This document shows, piece by piece, positions 49,476 to 58,821 of a stretch of 64,000 bases of DNA (position 1 is the stretch's first letter; each line of letters starts with the position of its first letter). The position numbers were made by a program, and so were the translations under genes. Source of the stretch: Dehalococcoidia bacterium. Its GTDB lineage: Bacteria > Chloroflexota > Dehalococcoidia > UBA2979. The notes under the pieces were generated by a model, which searched no databases, had not been told where the DNA came from, and saw nothing but the letters and a program-made list of their open reading frames with translations. The stretch lies in the NCBI GenBank assembly GCA_023228825.1, contig JALOAL010000006.1, positions 1-64,000 of the forward strand, in the 5' to 3' direction.

Positions 49476-50267
49476 CTACATCAGCCCGTGGTCCGCCAGG
49501 AATGCCACGAGCAACGGGCGGTAGGTGTCGGGGGCCTGCCGGTACACGCCGTGCCCGGCGTCCTGCACGATCTCCAGGCGCGCGTCCGGAATGTGGCGGG
49601 AGATGATGACGGAACCCGCCGCCCCGGCCACGGTGTCCTTGCCGCCGCCCACCACCAGCGTGGGAGCGGTGATGCGGTGCAACTCCGGGGTCAGCGGGTG
49701 CTCTCGCAGCCCGGCCACGGTGCGGCACTCCGCCACGTAGGACTCGACGTGCTCCGGCTTCACCTGCGGCGCCTGCGGGGTGGCGGACACGGTCTGATGG
49801 CCCTCGAACGCAGGGGCCATCTCGCGGCCGGCCAGCGCCGCCTCGCCGAGGCGGGCCAGTTCGCCGCGCATGTACCAGTTCTCGCTGGCGGGCACGTTGC
49901 TCTCGCTGGAGGTCGAGTCGAGGACGAGCGCGGCGACCTTCTGCGGATGGTCCAGGGCGAACTTGATCGCCGTGACCCCGCCCCAGGACACCCCGAAGAT
50001 CACCGCACGCTCCACCGCCAGGTGGTCGAGCAGCCTCGCCAGGTCGCCGGCGTAGAGGTGCAGGGCGTACTTCTGTGCCTGTCCGGAGCGGCCCAATCCG
50101 CGGTTGTCCCAGGAGATGGTGCGGAAGTGCTGGGCGTACCAGTCCATGTCCGTCTCTTCGAACGGCTGGCCGGACCCGCCCAGGCCGTGGCAGAAGACGT
50201 AGGTCAGCGGCCCTTCGCCGCGCACCTCGTAGTGGATCGAGACGTCGCCCAGGTCGGCCAGTGGCAT
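49476..50267 (-). CDS. Alpha/beta-fold hydrolase
   Basis: 263 residues. Nucleophile elbow GVSWGG (Ser94), oxyanion FCHGLGGSG, DNRGLGRSG, a probable acid Asp in GGGKDTV and His in DAGHGVY near the C-terminus. The overall look is of small esterase/haloperoxidase-type hydrolases. The start at 50267 has GGGAG 6 bp upstream. The reaction cannot be specified. Confidence 0.87.
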   Translation of the reverse strand: MPLADLGDVSIHYEVRGEGPLTYVFCHGLGGSGQPFEETDMDWYAQHFRTISWDNRGLGRSGQAQKYALHLYAGDLARLLDHLAVERAVIFGVSWGGVTAIKFALDHPQKVAALVLDSTSSESNVPASENWYMRGELARLGEAALAGREMAPAFEGHQTVSATPQAPQVKPEHVESYVAECRTVAGLREHPLTPELHRITAPTLVVGGGKDTVAGAAGSVIISRHIPDARLEIVQDAGHGVYRQAPDTYRPLLVAFLADHGLM

Positions 50268-50491
50268 CGTGCACTCCCTCTGCGAGGCCGTCCGGAACCG
50301 TCGAGACGCCTCGCGGGGCCGTTCTACCACAGGCGCCTGCCGCCGGGGGTACCTGACCGGTGATCTCCGGCACCCTGATCCGGTAGCCTGTGATGGCATT
50401 GCCGCCGTATGACCGAGCCACGTCCATCGACGTCAATCCCCGGCAATCCACGCCAGGATCACGACGTCAGCATGAAGGAGCGCCACCGCCC

Positions 50492-51343
50492 ATGCCCGCA
50501 GCCGTCATCGACAGCACAGACGCCACGTTCGTCCTGGACGTGATCGAGGCGTCCCGCAAGGCCCCGGTGGTGGTGGACTTCTGGGCGCCGTGGTGCGGCC
50601 CATGCCAGGCGCTGGGCCCCACGCTGGAGCGCGTGGCGGCGGAGACCGGGGTCACGCTGGTGAAGGTGAACACGGACGAGAACCCGCAGGTGGCGCAGGC
50701 GTTCCAGATCCAGAGCATCCCGGCCGTGAAGGCGTTCAAGGACGGCCGCGTGGTGGACGAGTTCCTGGGCGCGCAGCCGGAGCCAGAGGTGCGCCGCTTC
50801 TTCGCCGCGCTTGCACCTTCCGAGGCGGACCACCTGGCCGAGCAGGGCGCGGACGCCCTCCGCGCCAGCGACCTGGCCGCGGCGCGCACGGCGTTCGAGG
50901 CGGCGCTGGCGCTGGACCACACCCACGCCCGTGCGACCGGCGGTCTGGCCGCCGTGTGCATCGAGGAAGGCGACCTGGACGCGGCGGAGGAACTTGTCGC
51001 GCGCGTGCCTGCGGCCCCGCAGGTCAAGCGCCAGGCGGCGCGCATCCGCTACGAACGCGGCATCCTGGCCTCCGACGGTTCGGTGACGGAACCGGACGCC
51101 CTTGCGGCACGGCTTGAGGCGGACGCGGAGGACGTGGAGGCGCACTACCGGCTGGGCTGCCACCACGGCCGCCGCATGGACTTCGCGCCCGCCCTCTCGC
51201 ACTTCCTGGAGGTGGTGCGCCTGGACCGTGCGTTCGAGTCCGACGCCGGCCGCGAGGCGATGCTGCAGATCTTCGACCTGCTTGGTGACGAGCACCCCCT
51301 CACCCAGGAGTACCGCCCGCAGTTGTCCTCGCTGCTGTTCTAG
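50492..51343 (+). CDS. Thioredoxin-TPR protein (CnoX/YbbN-like)
   Basis: 283 residues. An N-terminal thioredoxin domain with an intact WCGPC (34-38) is followed by a TPR-like helical half (from about 115) with ALAARLEADAEDVEAHYRLG and DFAPALSHFLEVVRLD. This architecture matches CnoX/YbbN, a chaperedoxin that protects aggregation-prone proteins and hands them to GroEL/DnaK. An active CxxC is retained, unlike E. coli YbbN. The ribosome site AAGGAG lies 10 bp before the ATG. Confidence 0.9.
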   Translation: MPAAVIDSTDATFVLDVIEASRKAPVVVDFWAPWCGPCQALGPTLERVAAETGVTLVKVNTDENPQVAQAFQIQSIPAVKAFKDGRVVDEFLGAQPEPEVRRFFAALAPSEADHLAEQGADALRASDLAAARTAFEAALALDHTHARATGGLAAVCIEEGDLDAAEELVARVPAAPQVKRQAARIRYERGILASDGSVTEPDALAARLEADAEDVEAHYRLGCHHGRRMDFAPALSHFLEVVRLDRAFESDAGREAMLQIFDLLGDEHPLTQEYRPQLSSLLF

Positions 51344-51404
51344 GAGCGCTGCCTGCCTCCCCGCCGGGGGCGCGGCGTGCTCGCCCTCCGGGTGTGGGGG
51401 CGCG

Positions 51405-51410
51405 TAAACT
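51405..51410 (+). promoter_or_regulatory. -10 element of the ileS T-box transcript
   Basis: TAAACT lies just upstream of the T-box; transcription would begin near 51417. No good -35 is visible 17 bp upstream. Confidence 0.4.
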
Positions 51411-51419
51411 GGGGTGCGT

Positions 51420-51783
51420 CTCATAGCGATAGATGCGATGACGGAGACGAGTAGCCCTGCGGTCCTTCCCCGGGAAGGAACCGCGTAGCGAGCCCGGGAC
51501 GGTGGAAGCCGGGCGCGTGCCACGCAGGGTGAAGATCCCTCCCGAGCAGCCGCCCCAAACCCTCGTCTGCCACTGGCTGAGGGGAGTAGACGCGGCCGGA
51601 GCGCCCACCGTTACCAGGGGCAGCGCTATCGGCCCACCTCGATCCGAGGGATGCCCGTAGCGCGGTGAGTGGTGAGCCCGCCTGGAGTGTCGGGGGCTCG
51701 CAACGCGGGTGGTACCGCGGGTCGCACGCTGCTTCGGCAGATGGCCCGTCCCGCACCGATGAGGTGTGAGGCGGGCGTTTTTC
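51420..51783 (+). promoter_or_regulatory. Ile T-box leader with antiterminator and terminator
   Basis: A full T-box riboswitch that reads uncharged tRNA-Ile. Stem I begins at AGCGATAGATG with the typical GATGACGGAGACGAGTAG. The specifier loop GTGAAGATC carries the codon ATC (51535-51537, isoleucine). The T-box itself, AACGCGGGTGGTACCGCGGG, is at 51702-51721. The competing terminator is 51744-51776 (14-nt arms, 13 pairs) with TTTTT at 51778-51782. It controls ileS directly downstream. Confidence 0.95.
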
Positions 51784-51813
51784 TTGCCCTCCTCAGGAGT
51801 AGGAGTGCGTGCC

Positions 51814-54800
51814 ATGGCCGTCTTTGAACCTGTGCCCTCCCGGGTGTCGTTCCCGGAGCAGGAGCAGCGCATCCTGGACCTGTGGAAGGAACGCGACGTC
51901 TTCCGTCGCTCCGTGGAGGAGCGGCCGGCGGACCGCATCTTCTCCTTCTTCGAGGGGCCGCCCACGGCTAATGGCAACCCGGGCATCCACCACGTGCTGG
52001 CACGGGTGTTCAAGGACCTGATCCCCCGGTACCGCACCATGCGCGGCTACCGGGTGCCTCGGAAGGGCGGGTGGGACACGCACGGCCTGCCGGTGGAGTT
52101 GGAGGTGGAGAAGGCGCTGGGCCTCTCCTCCAAGCAGCAGATCGAGGCCTACGGGGTGGAGGAGTTCAACCGGCAGTGCCGGGAGTCCGTCTTCCGCTAC
52201 GTGCAGGCCTGGGAGCGGATGACCGACCGCATCGGCTTCTGGATCGACATGTCGGAGGCGTACGTCACGTTCTCGCCGGAGTACGTGGAGACCGGCTGGT
52301 GGATCTTCAAGCGCCTCTGGGACAACGACCTGATCTACCGGGGCTTCCGCGTGACGCCGCACTGTCCGCGCTGCCAGACGTCGCTCTCTTCGCACGAGAT
52401 TGCGCAGGGGTACGAGGAGGACACGCCAGACCCGAGCGTGTTTGTGGAGTTCGAGGTGGACCGCGACTCCGTGGCCGGCGGGGCGCTGGCGGAGCACCTG
52501 CGTGCGTCCTCGGAGCGCGTCTCTCTGCTGGCGTGGACGACGACGCCGTGGACGCTGCCGAGCAACACGCTGCTGGCCGTGAGCCCGGACGCCGAGTACG
52601 CCGCGGTGCGGCACGAGGGCGCACTGCTGATCGTCGCGGGGGCGCGGGTGGCCTCGGTGTTTGGCGACGAGGCGGAGGTGGCGTGGACGGTGGCGGGCTC
52701 CGCGTTGGCGGGCGCGGTCTACGCGCCGCCGTTCGACGTGTTGTCGTGGGAGGGCGTGGCGCGCCTGGCCTTCCAGGGGGGGCGCGCTGTGCCCCTGACC
52801 GACGCCGACGAGGCGACCGAGGCGGTGAAGTCCGGCTCGTGGCGCGTGGTGACTGCGGACTTTGTGGGCACGGACGACGGCACGGGCGTGGTCCACATGG
52901 CGCCGGCCTTCGGCGAGGACGACTACCGGGTAGGCGCGAGCACGGACGGGGTGCGCTTCATCAACCCGGTGGCGCTGGACGGCACGTTCGTGGGCGGGCC
53001 GTGGGCGGGGCAGTTCGTGAAGGACGCGGACCGGGAGATCATCCGGGCGCTGCGTGAGCAGGGATCGCTGTTCAAGGCGGAGACCATCCGCCACACCTAC
53101 CCCTTCTGCTGGCGGTGTGGCACGGCCGTGCTCTACTACGCCAAGCCGTCCTGGTACATCCGCACCACGGCGGTGCGCGACAGCCTGGTGGCCAACAACC
53201 AGGAGATCCACTGGGTGCCAGACCACCTGCGTGAGGGACGCTTCGGCGAGTGGCTGGCGGGCAACATTGACTGGGCGGTCTCGCGCGAGCGCTACTGGGG
53301 GACGCCGCTGCCGATCTGGGTGTGCGAGTTGTGCGACCACCAGGATGCGATCGGCTCGTACGAGGAACTCTTCCAGCGCGCCCTGCCTGGAACCGCGGAC
53401 GCCCTGCTTCGCGAGGGCAAGATCGACCCACATCGCCCGTACATCGACCGGGTGGAATTGGGCTGCCCTCAGTGCAACGGGGCGATGAGGCGCACGCCGG
53501 AGGTGGCGGACGCGTGGTTCGACTCTGGTGCGATGCCCTACGCGCAGTGGCACTTCCCGTTCGAGAACGTGGAGACCTTCGACGAGCGCTTCCCGGCGGA
53601 CTTCATCTGCGAGGCGGTGGACCAGACGCGAGGATGGTTCTACACGCTGCACGCCCTGGCGACGCTGCTGCACCGGACGGAGGACGTGCCGCGTGGGATT
53701 GCGTTCCAGAACGTGATCTCGCTGGGCCACATCCTGGACGGCCAGGGGCACAAGATGTCCAAGTCGCGGGGGAACGTGGTGGACCCGTGGGAGGTGCTGG
53801 ACGCGCAGGGCGCGGACGCCACCCGCTGGTACATGTACACGGCCTCGCCGCCCGGCAACTCGCGGCGCTTCTCCGTGGACCTGGTGGCGGAGGCGCAGCG
53901 CCGTTTCATGTCCACGCTGTGGAACACGTACTCCTTCTTCGTGACGTACGCGAACACCGCGGACTTCGACCCCGCATCGTCGTCTGCGAGTGCGGCGGGG
54001 CAGCGCAACGACCTTGACCGCTGGGTGCTCAGCGAACTGCACCGCACCGTGCGCGAGGTGACGGCGGCCCTGGACGAGTACGAGCCGGCCGATGCCGCCC
54101 GCCCGATCGAGGCGTTCGTGGAGCAGTTGTCGAACTGGTACGTGCGCCGCAGCCGTCGCCGCTTCTGGCGCTCCGGCGACGACGCGGACTCGCAGGCGGC
54201 GCTGCATACGCTGTACGAGTGCCTGGTGACGGTCTCGAAGTTGATCGCGCCGTTCACGCCGTTCCTTGCGGAAGCGCTCTACCAGAACCTGGTGGCCGGC
54301 CGTGTCCCGGACGCCCGCGACTCTGTGCACCTGGCCGACTGGCCGGAGGTGGACGGGGACGCAATCGACCCGCAGTTGTCGGCGGACATTGCGCTGGTGC
54401 AGCGCATGGTGTCGCTGGGCCGTGGCGCGCGCTCCAAGGCGAACGCGAAGGTGCGTCAGCCGTTGGCCACGGCGGTGCTGGCGCCTCGCAACGCGCAGGA
54501 GGTGGAGCGCCTGCGGCCGCTGGTGGACCAGGTGGCGGAGGAACTGAACGTGAAGGCGGTGGAGGTTACGGACGACCCCGGCGACCGCATGACCTACACG
54601 CTGCGCCCCAACCTCCCCGTGCTGGGCCCGAAGTACGGCCAGCGGGTCGGCGCCATCCGCAACGCCCTGGCGCAGGCCGACGCGTCCGAGGTGGTCCGCC
54701 TGATGCGCGCGGGTGAGCCAATCCCGCTCGGCGAGTTCACCCTCACGGCCGGCGAGGTCCTCGTCACGGTCGAGTCGTCCGAGGGCTGGGCGGCGGCGGA

Positions 54801-55113
54801 GGAGTCCGGCTACGCCGCGCTGGTGGACACACGCATCGACGAGGCGTTGCACCTCGAGGGGCTCGCCCGCGAGGTGGTGCGTCGCGTGCAGGACCTCCGC
54901 CGCGAGGCCGGCCTGGACGTGTCCGACCGCATCCTGGTCACCTGGCGCGCGGACGCCCCCGTCTTTGCGCGCATGCTGCAGACGCACCGCGACTACATCG
55001 CCGGGGAGGTGCTTGCCCGCGACATCACGGACGGCGAGCCCCCTCCGGGCGCGACGCGCTTCGAGGGCGACCTCGATGGTGTGGCCGTGACGCTGGGGGT
55101 GGTGAAGGCGTAG
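51814..55113 (+). CDS. ileS: Isoleucyl-tRNA synthetase
   Basis: A 1099-residue class I synthetase that charges tRNA-Ile. The HIGH-type signature is GIHH (57-60) in GPPTANGNPGIHHVLAR and KMSKS is at 647-651. CP1 editing domain and C-terminal anticodon-binding regions are present, and several CxxC pairs (CPRC, CELC, CPQC) suggest zinc. The PTANG.PGIHH form resembles the eukaryote/archaea-like IleS2 group, known for mupirocin resistance, rather than standard bacterial IleS1; this is an inference from a short motif. GGAG lies 8 bp before the ATG; control is by the T-box. Confidence 0.95.
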   Translation: MAVFEPVPSRVSFPEQEQRILDLWKERDVFRRSVEERPADRIFSFFEGPPTANGNPGIHHVLARVFKDLIPRYRTMRGYRVPRKGGWDTHGLPVELEVEKALGLSSKQQIEAYGVEEFNRQCRESVFRYVQAWERMTDRIGFWIDMSEAYVTFSPEYVETGWWIFKRLWDNDLIYRGFRVTPHCPRCQTSLSSHEIAQGYEEDTPDPSVFVEFEVDRDSVAGGALAEHLRASSERVSLLAWTTTPWTLPSNTLLAVSPDAEYAAVRHEGALLIVAGARVASVFGDEAEVAWTVAGSALAGAVYAPPFDVLSWEGVARLAFQGGRAVPLTDADEATEAVKSGSWRVVTADFVGTDDGTGVVHMAPAFGEDDYRVGASTDGVRFINPVALDGTFVGGPWAGQFVKDADREIIRALREQGSLFKAETIRHTYPFCWRCGTAVLYYAKPSWYIRTTAVRDSLVANNQEIHWVPDHLREGRFGEWLAGNIDWAVSRERYWGTPLPIWVCELCDHQDAIGSYEELFQRALPGTADALLREGKIDPHRPYIDRVELGCPQCNGAMRRTPEVADAWFDSGAMPYAQWHFPFENVETFDERFPADFICEAVDQTRGWFYTLHALATLLHRTEDVPRGIAFQNVISLGHILDGQGHKMSKSRGNVVDPWEVLDAQGADATRWYMYTASPPGNSRRFSVDLVAEAQRRFMSTLWNTYSFFVTYANTADFDPASSSASAAGQRNDLDRWVLSELHRTVREVTAALDEYEPADAARPIEAFVEQLSNWYVRRSRRRFWRSGDDADSQAALHTLYECLVTVSKLIAPFTPFLAEALYQNLVAGRVPDARDSVHLADWPEVDGDAIDPQLSADIALVQRMVSLGRGARSKANAKVRQPLATAVLAPRNAQEVERLRPLVDQVAEELNVKAVEVTDDPGDRMTYTLRPNLPVLGPKYGQRVGAIRNALAQADASEVVRLMRAGEPIPLGEFTLTAGEVLVTVESSEGWAAAEESGYAALVDTRIDEALHLEGLAREVVRRVQDLRREAGLDVSDRILVTWRADAPVFARMLQTHRDYIAGEVLARDITDGEPPPGATRFEGDLDGVAVTLGVVKA

Positions 55114-55136
55114 AGACGGGCGACCGTCCGCGACGG

Positions 55137-55166
55137 GAAGCGGCCCGGGTCACCCCGGGCCGCTTC
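55137..55166. terminator. Terminator between ileS and the convergent gene
   Basis: A perfect 13-bp stem GAAGCGGCCCGGG (55137-55149), loop TCAC, complement (55154-55166). It lies 23 bp past the ileS stop, with no long T-tract. It probably serves the convergent minus-strand gene too. Confidence 0.8.
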
Positions 55167-55194
55167 GCCATCCAAGACGCGAGGGTGCCGCGGA

Positions 55195-55581
55195 CTAAGC
55201 GTCCTCGCGTCCTGGGTCGTTTCGGCGTCCGGGGGCCTCCGGGTGTGGGGCATCCTCCAGGCGGAAGAAGTTGCTGGTGGCGCCGTCTGCGCGGTGCTCC
55301 TGGTAGATGAAGTTCAGGCCGCGCTGGTCGAAGGCCCGGAACCACTGCTCCCACTTGATCTCCTCCAGACCGGCGTCCGCCTGATTGAAGTCGAAGCGCA
55401 GGACGCCCGCGTGGCCGTCGTGTTCGGAGCCGGGGACGGTGGCGGGGCGGGCGTCGCGCGTCTCCGCCCATGCGCGGATGACCTCGTGCGCTCGGGTGAC
55501 CAGGGTCTGTCCGGGGTACTCCTCGTGCTGGTCGGCCGACTGCACGTAGCGACAGCTCTCGACCTTCGTGTCCTCAGCCAC
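55195..55581 (-). CDS. Conserved-looking hypothetical protein
   Basis: 128 residues, soluble and acidic, with a DLEEIKWEQWFRAFDQRG-like middle (VLRFDFNQADAG, LEEIKWEQWFRAFD) and NFIYQEHRADGATSNFFRLE near the C-terminus. I recall similar small proteins in Actinobacteria but cannot give a function. The GTG start has AGAGGG upstream. It contains one of only two AGCT sites noticed in the window (55554). Unknown function. Confidence 0.65.
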   Translation of the reverse strand: MAEDTKVESCRYVQSADQHEEYPGQTLVTRAHEVIRAWAETRDARPATVPGSEHDGHAGVLRFDFNQADAGLEEIKWEQWFRAFDQRGLNFIYQEHRADGATSNFFRLEDAPHPEAPGRRNDPGREDA

Positions 55582-55630
55582 GGTGAACCCTCTTCCGTCC
55601 CTGGCTCACTTTGGTCGGTCCACGGGCGCC

Positions 55631-56017
55631 CTACCGTGGACCCCGCACCAGGGCCACGCGCGCCTCGCCGTCGTTTCCGGGGCCAATCACCAGTTCGAGG
55701 CGTGTGGAGGACTCCGGGACGCGGAACCTCAGGGCGGAGTCCGCCGTGCTGTTCGGCTCGCGAGGCGTGTACCAGGTCTCGTCCAGGTTCTCCGGCTCGA
55801 AGATCCGCCCCTGCTCGTCGCGCAGTTCCACCTCAGGCAGCCGGCCGGTCTCGCCGAGCGGCCGGGCCGGATTCTCGACCGTGGAATGCACCACCAGGAT
55901 GTCCTCGCCCGCTTGCTCCGGCCCGCGCTCGAAATCGCGCACGGTCACCAGAAGCATCCCCACCTGGATCGGTGTGCCCTCTTCACGGTCTCTGCGTTCG
56001 TCCGGCTGCCGGGTCAT
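55631..56017 (-). CDS. DUF4352-like soluble protein
   Basis: 128 residues. The core (about 17-110) reads as an immunoglobulin-like domain: MLLVTVRDFERG, ILVVHSTVENPA, LPEVELRDEQGRIFEP and STRLELVIGPG. This matches the DUF4352/Telokin-like pattern, usually found in secreted lipoproteins, but here no signal peptide is seen. The ATG overlaps the upstream membrane gene by 4 bp (56014-56017), so they probably work together. Function unknown. Confidence 0.6.
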   Translation of the reverse strand: MTRQPDERRDREEGTPIQVGMLLVTVRDFERGPEQAGEDILVVHSTVENPARPLGETGRLPEVELRDEQGRIFEPENLDETWYTPREPNSTADSALRFRVPESSTRLELVIGPGNDGEARVALVRGPR

Positions 56018-56286
56018 CCGGCCCACACGATCAGCACAAGCCAGGCGACCATCACGAGGAGCACCAGCCAGAGGATGTCCGCCCAGTACCGCCACCTGCC
56101 TTCGGAGCGCTGCTCCTGTGCGACGTCCATGCGCATGTCCAGATCGCTGACGTCTGTGCGCCCGTCACGGCTGCCTCGACGCCGCCGGTAGACCGAGGGG
56201 TAGGGCGCGCCCCAGCGCGGGACGAGCCACAGCAGCGGCAGCACGAAGAGCAAGGCGAAGAGGCCGAGCCAGATTGCGACGATCAT
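56014..56286 (-). CDS. Small membrane protein, unknown
   Basis: About 90 residues with two transmembrane helices (MIVAIWLGLFALLFVLPLLW at the start and ADILWLVLLVMVAWLVLIVW at the end) and a basic/acidic cytosolic loop between. The start is ambiguous: ATG 56286 or 56322. Coupled by ATGA overlap to the DUF4352-like gene. No family recognised. Confidence 0.6.
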   Translation of the reverse strand: MIVAIWLGLFALLFVLPLLWLVPRWGAPYPSVYRRRRGSRDGRTDVSDLDMRMDVAQEQRSEGRWRYWADILWLVLLVMVAWLVLIVWAG

Positions 56287-56369
56287 GCTCGGAGTGTCGT
56301 GCGGAGGGGGCCACGAAGGCATCGAGGCGTTGCGGGCCGCCGTAACGGGGGTCTCTCAGGTGGGCGGGG

Positions 56370-57416
56370 CTAGCGGGCTTCGCGCTCGCCTCGTTCCTGG
56401 CGCTCGCGGCTGGACCGACGGAGGGGGATGGCGTCCGGTTCGTCGTCCTCCGGGACCATGAAGAGCCCCTGGAGGAAGGAGAGGGCGGCCTGCTTCCAGT
56501 CGCCGGAGTCACTGGCGCCGTGCCGCGGCTCGCTGTGCAGGACGTGCGGCACCTCCGCCGCCACCTCGCCGCCGAAGATCAGGATATTGGACGACAGGTA
56601 GATCCAGAACAGCAGGATGATGACGGAGCCGAGCGAACCGTAGATGGACTCGTTGAACACGTTCTCCAGGTAGATGCCGAACCCCGCCTTCAGCACCTCG
56701 AACGCCAGCGCGGCCAGGAGGGCGCCGGGCCAGATGTACTTCAGCGGCAGGCTGCGGTTTGGCGCGATGCGGTAGAGGGCGGTGAAGGCGATGAAGGTCA
56801 TGAGGAGGGGGATCAGGAACGCGCCCAGGTCCCACGTCCACGAGAGGCGGCCGTCCAGCAGGCCGTAACGGTCGTCCAGTTGCTGCTGGAAGAAGCGCCA
56901 CACCGCGGACAGCACAATGCCGCCGACCAGCGGGATGGCGATCACGGGCAGCAGCACGAAGTCCACCAGTTTCGCGCGCAGCATGGGGCGCTTCTGTCGC
57001 GTCTCGAAGACCACGTTCATGGTGGAGCGGAGCGCGGCGGAGACGGCGCCTGCGGACCAGAGCGCGGCGAAGAAGGAGACCACGGAGATCGTGGGGCCCA
57101 GGTCTGCGGCCTGGCCCAGCAGTTGTTCCACGGTGGCTTCCTCCAGCGGCACGAAGTCGCTGATGGCGCCCAGCACTCGCGCCTGGACCTCTGCGTCTCG
57201 CAGCACGATGCCGAAGATGGAGACGGCGAGCAGGGTGAGGGGAAACAGCGCGAACAACGTGTAGTAGGAGATGGACGCGGCCATCTGCGTGCCGCGGTCC
57301 TCCGTGAAGTTAGAGGCGGCGCGCCCCATCGTCTGCAGGGCGACCTGGCGCCACGGCGGGCGTGGCGCCGGCTCTGGGCTGGTGCGGGCAATGGCGGTCT
57401 GGTCGCCGGCCTCCAA
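56370..57416 (-). CDS. YihY/BrkB family inner-membrane protein
   Basis: 348 residues, about six transmembrane helices. The family hallmarks are AASISYYTLFALFPLTLLAVS near residue 46, SALRSTMNVVFETRQKRP, the YRIAPNRSLPLKYIWPGALLAAL segment and YGSLGSVIILLFWIYLSS. Members were once called ribonuclease BN or BrkB; a transport role is suspected but unproven. The start is TTG with a perfect GGGGGAGG 4 bp upstream. The C-terminal tail is charged (Arg/Glu-rich). Confidence 0.9.
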   Translation of the reverse strand: MEAGDQTAIARTSPEPAPRPPWRQVALQTMGRAASNFTEDRGTQMAASISYYTLFALFPLTLLAVSIFGIVLRDAEVQARVLGAISDFVPLEEATVEQLLGQAADLGPTISVVSFFAALWSAGAVSAALRSTMNVVFETRQKRPMLRAKLVDFVLLPVIAIPLVGGIVLSAVWRFFQQQLDDRYGLLDGRLSWTWDLGAFLIPLLMTFIAFTALYRIAPNRSLPLKYIWPGALLAALAFEVLKAGFGIYLENVFNESIYGSLGSVIILLFWIYLSSNILIFGGEVAAEVPHVLHSEPRHGASDSGDWKQAALSFLQGLFMVPEDDEPDAIPLRRSSRERQERGEREAR

Positions 57417-57580
57417 GCGTCCTCCCCCGCGTGAACTCCCGGCCGAACCGGCAGCCTACCCTCTACCCTCGACCGCTGCGCGTCGCTGGCCCATGCTAGC
57501 GAAAGCGGGGCGGGACGGCCTCCCGTCCCCGGACGGCCGCGCCGATCCGCGCGGCGCGAGCGATGGTGCGAGGGCAGACG

Positions 57581-58738
57581 ATGACCGGCGAGCGGCTGAC
57601 TCCACAGGGCACGCAATACCAGCGCGTGGTGGTGAAACTGGGCTCCAACGTGCTCACGGCGGGCACGGACAGCCTGGACCTGGTGACCATGGCGCACCTG
57701 GTGGAGCAGGTGGCCGTGCTGCTGGACCGCGGTGTGGCACTGACCGTGGTCACCTCCGGGGCGATCGTCGCCGGGCGTCAGCGCCTGCGCGCGCACCGTG
57801 AGGCGCGATCGCTGCCCACTCGCGGCGTGGAGTCGCGGCAGGCGCTGGCGGCGATCGGCCAGTCGCGGGTGATGGCGCTGTGGGACGAGTTGTTCGAGCA
57901 GCGGCAGGTCCCGATCGCGCAGGCGCTCCTCACGAGGCGCGACCTGGCGGACCGCCTGGGCTATCTGAACGCGCGCAACACGCTGCTCAACCTGTTGGAC
58001 CTGCGCGTGGTGCCCATTGTGAACGAGAACGACGTGGTCTCCGTGGAGGAGATTAGCGACTCCAAGATCGGTGACAACGACAACCTGTCCGCGCAGGTGG
58101 CGAACCTGGTGGACGCCGACCTGCTGCTGATCCTGACGGACATTGCGGGGCTCTACACCTCCAACCCCTCGCGCGACGCCAGCGCCCGCCTGATCGAGCG
58201 CGTGGAGCGGGTGGACGAGTCGATCCTGAGGGCCGCCTCCGGCGCTCCGGGCGAGCGCGGCACCGGCGGCATGGCGACGAAGGTGCAGGCGGCGCGCACG
58301 GCCACGAGCCACGGCGCGCACGTGGTGCTGGCGGACGGCCGCGCTCGGGAGATCGCGCTGCGCGTGGTGGCGGGCGAGCCGGTGGGCACGCACTTCCTGC
58401 CCACGGGGGACCGCATCGAGAGCCGCCGCCGCTACCTGCTCTCCGGCCTGCAGGCCCGAGGCCGCGTGGTGGTGGACGAGGGCGCGGCGCGCGCCCTGCT
58501 GGCCGGCGGCAAGTCCCTGCTCCCCGCCGGCGTCACCGCCTGCGAAGGCGACTTCCAGCGCGGGGACGTGGTGCGCGTGTTCAGTGCGGACGGCCTCCAC
58601 CTCGCCTCGGGCCTCGCGAACTACGAGTCGGACGAGATCGGGCGCATCCTGGGCAAGCACTCGGACGAGATCGTGGGGATCCTGGGCTACGAGTACGGCG
58701 ACGAGGTGATCCACCGGAACAACCTCGTACTGGTGTGA
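57581..58738 (+). CDS. proB: Glutamate 5-kinase (ProB)
   Basis: 385 residues. The amino acid kinase domain (about 14-260) opens VVVKLGSNVLTAG and includes VVTSGAIVAG, PIVNENDVVS and DNDNLSAQVANLVDADLLLILTDI. A C-terminal PUA domain (about 285-370, GVVVDEGAARALLAGGKSLLPAGV-like) follows, the usual two-domain ProB. It phosphorylates glutamate for proline synthesis and is normally feedback-inhibited by proline. The ATG at 57581 has GAGGG upstream; 57563 is in frame. Followed by proA. Confidence 0.95.
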   Translation: MTGERLTPQGTQYQRVVVKLGSNVLTAGTDSLDLVTMAHLVEQVAVLLDRGVALTVVTSGAIVAGRQRLRAHREARSLPTRGVESRQALAAIGQSRVMALWDELFEQRQVPIAQALLTRRDLADRLGYLNARNTLLNLLDLRVVPIVNENDVVSVEEISDSKIGDNDNLSAQVANLVDADLLLILTDIAGLYTSNPSRDASARLIERVERVDESILRAASGAPGERGTGGMATKVQAARTATSHGAHVVLADGRAREIALRVVAGEPVGTHFLPTGDRIESRRRYLLSGLQARGRVVVDEGAARALLAGGKSLLPAGVTACEGDFQRGDVVRVFSADGLHLASGLANYESDEIGRILGKHSDEIVGILGYEYGDEVIHRNNLVLV

Positions 58739-58806
58739 GGCGGGCGCTGAAAGTCGCGCCGGCCTCGATGCGCCCGCGATCCGTGCCCCATGCCGGCGTC
58801 CTCGTG

Positions 58807-58812
58807 TAATCT
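58807..58812 (+). promoter_or_regulatory. -10 element close to the proA start
   Basis: TAATCT ends 9 bp before the proA ATG, so transcription from it would begin at about the start codon (leaderless). No ribosome site is visible for proA, which supports this. The -35 region is weak. proA may also be served by readthrough from proB 83 bp upstream. Confidence 0.45.
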
Positions 58813-58821
58813 GGACGCCTG

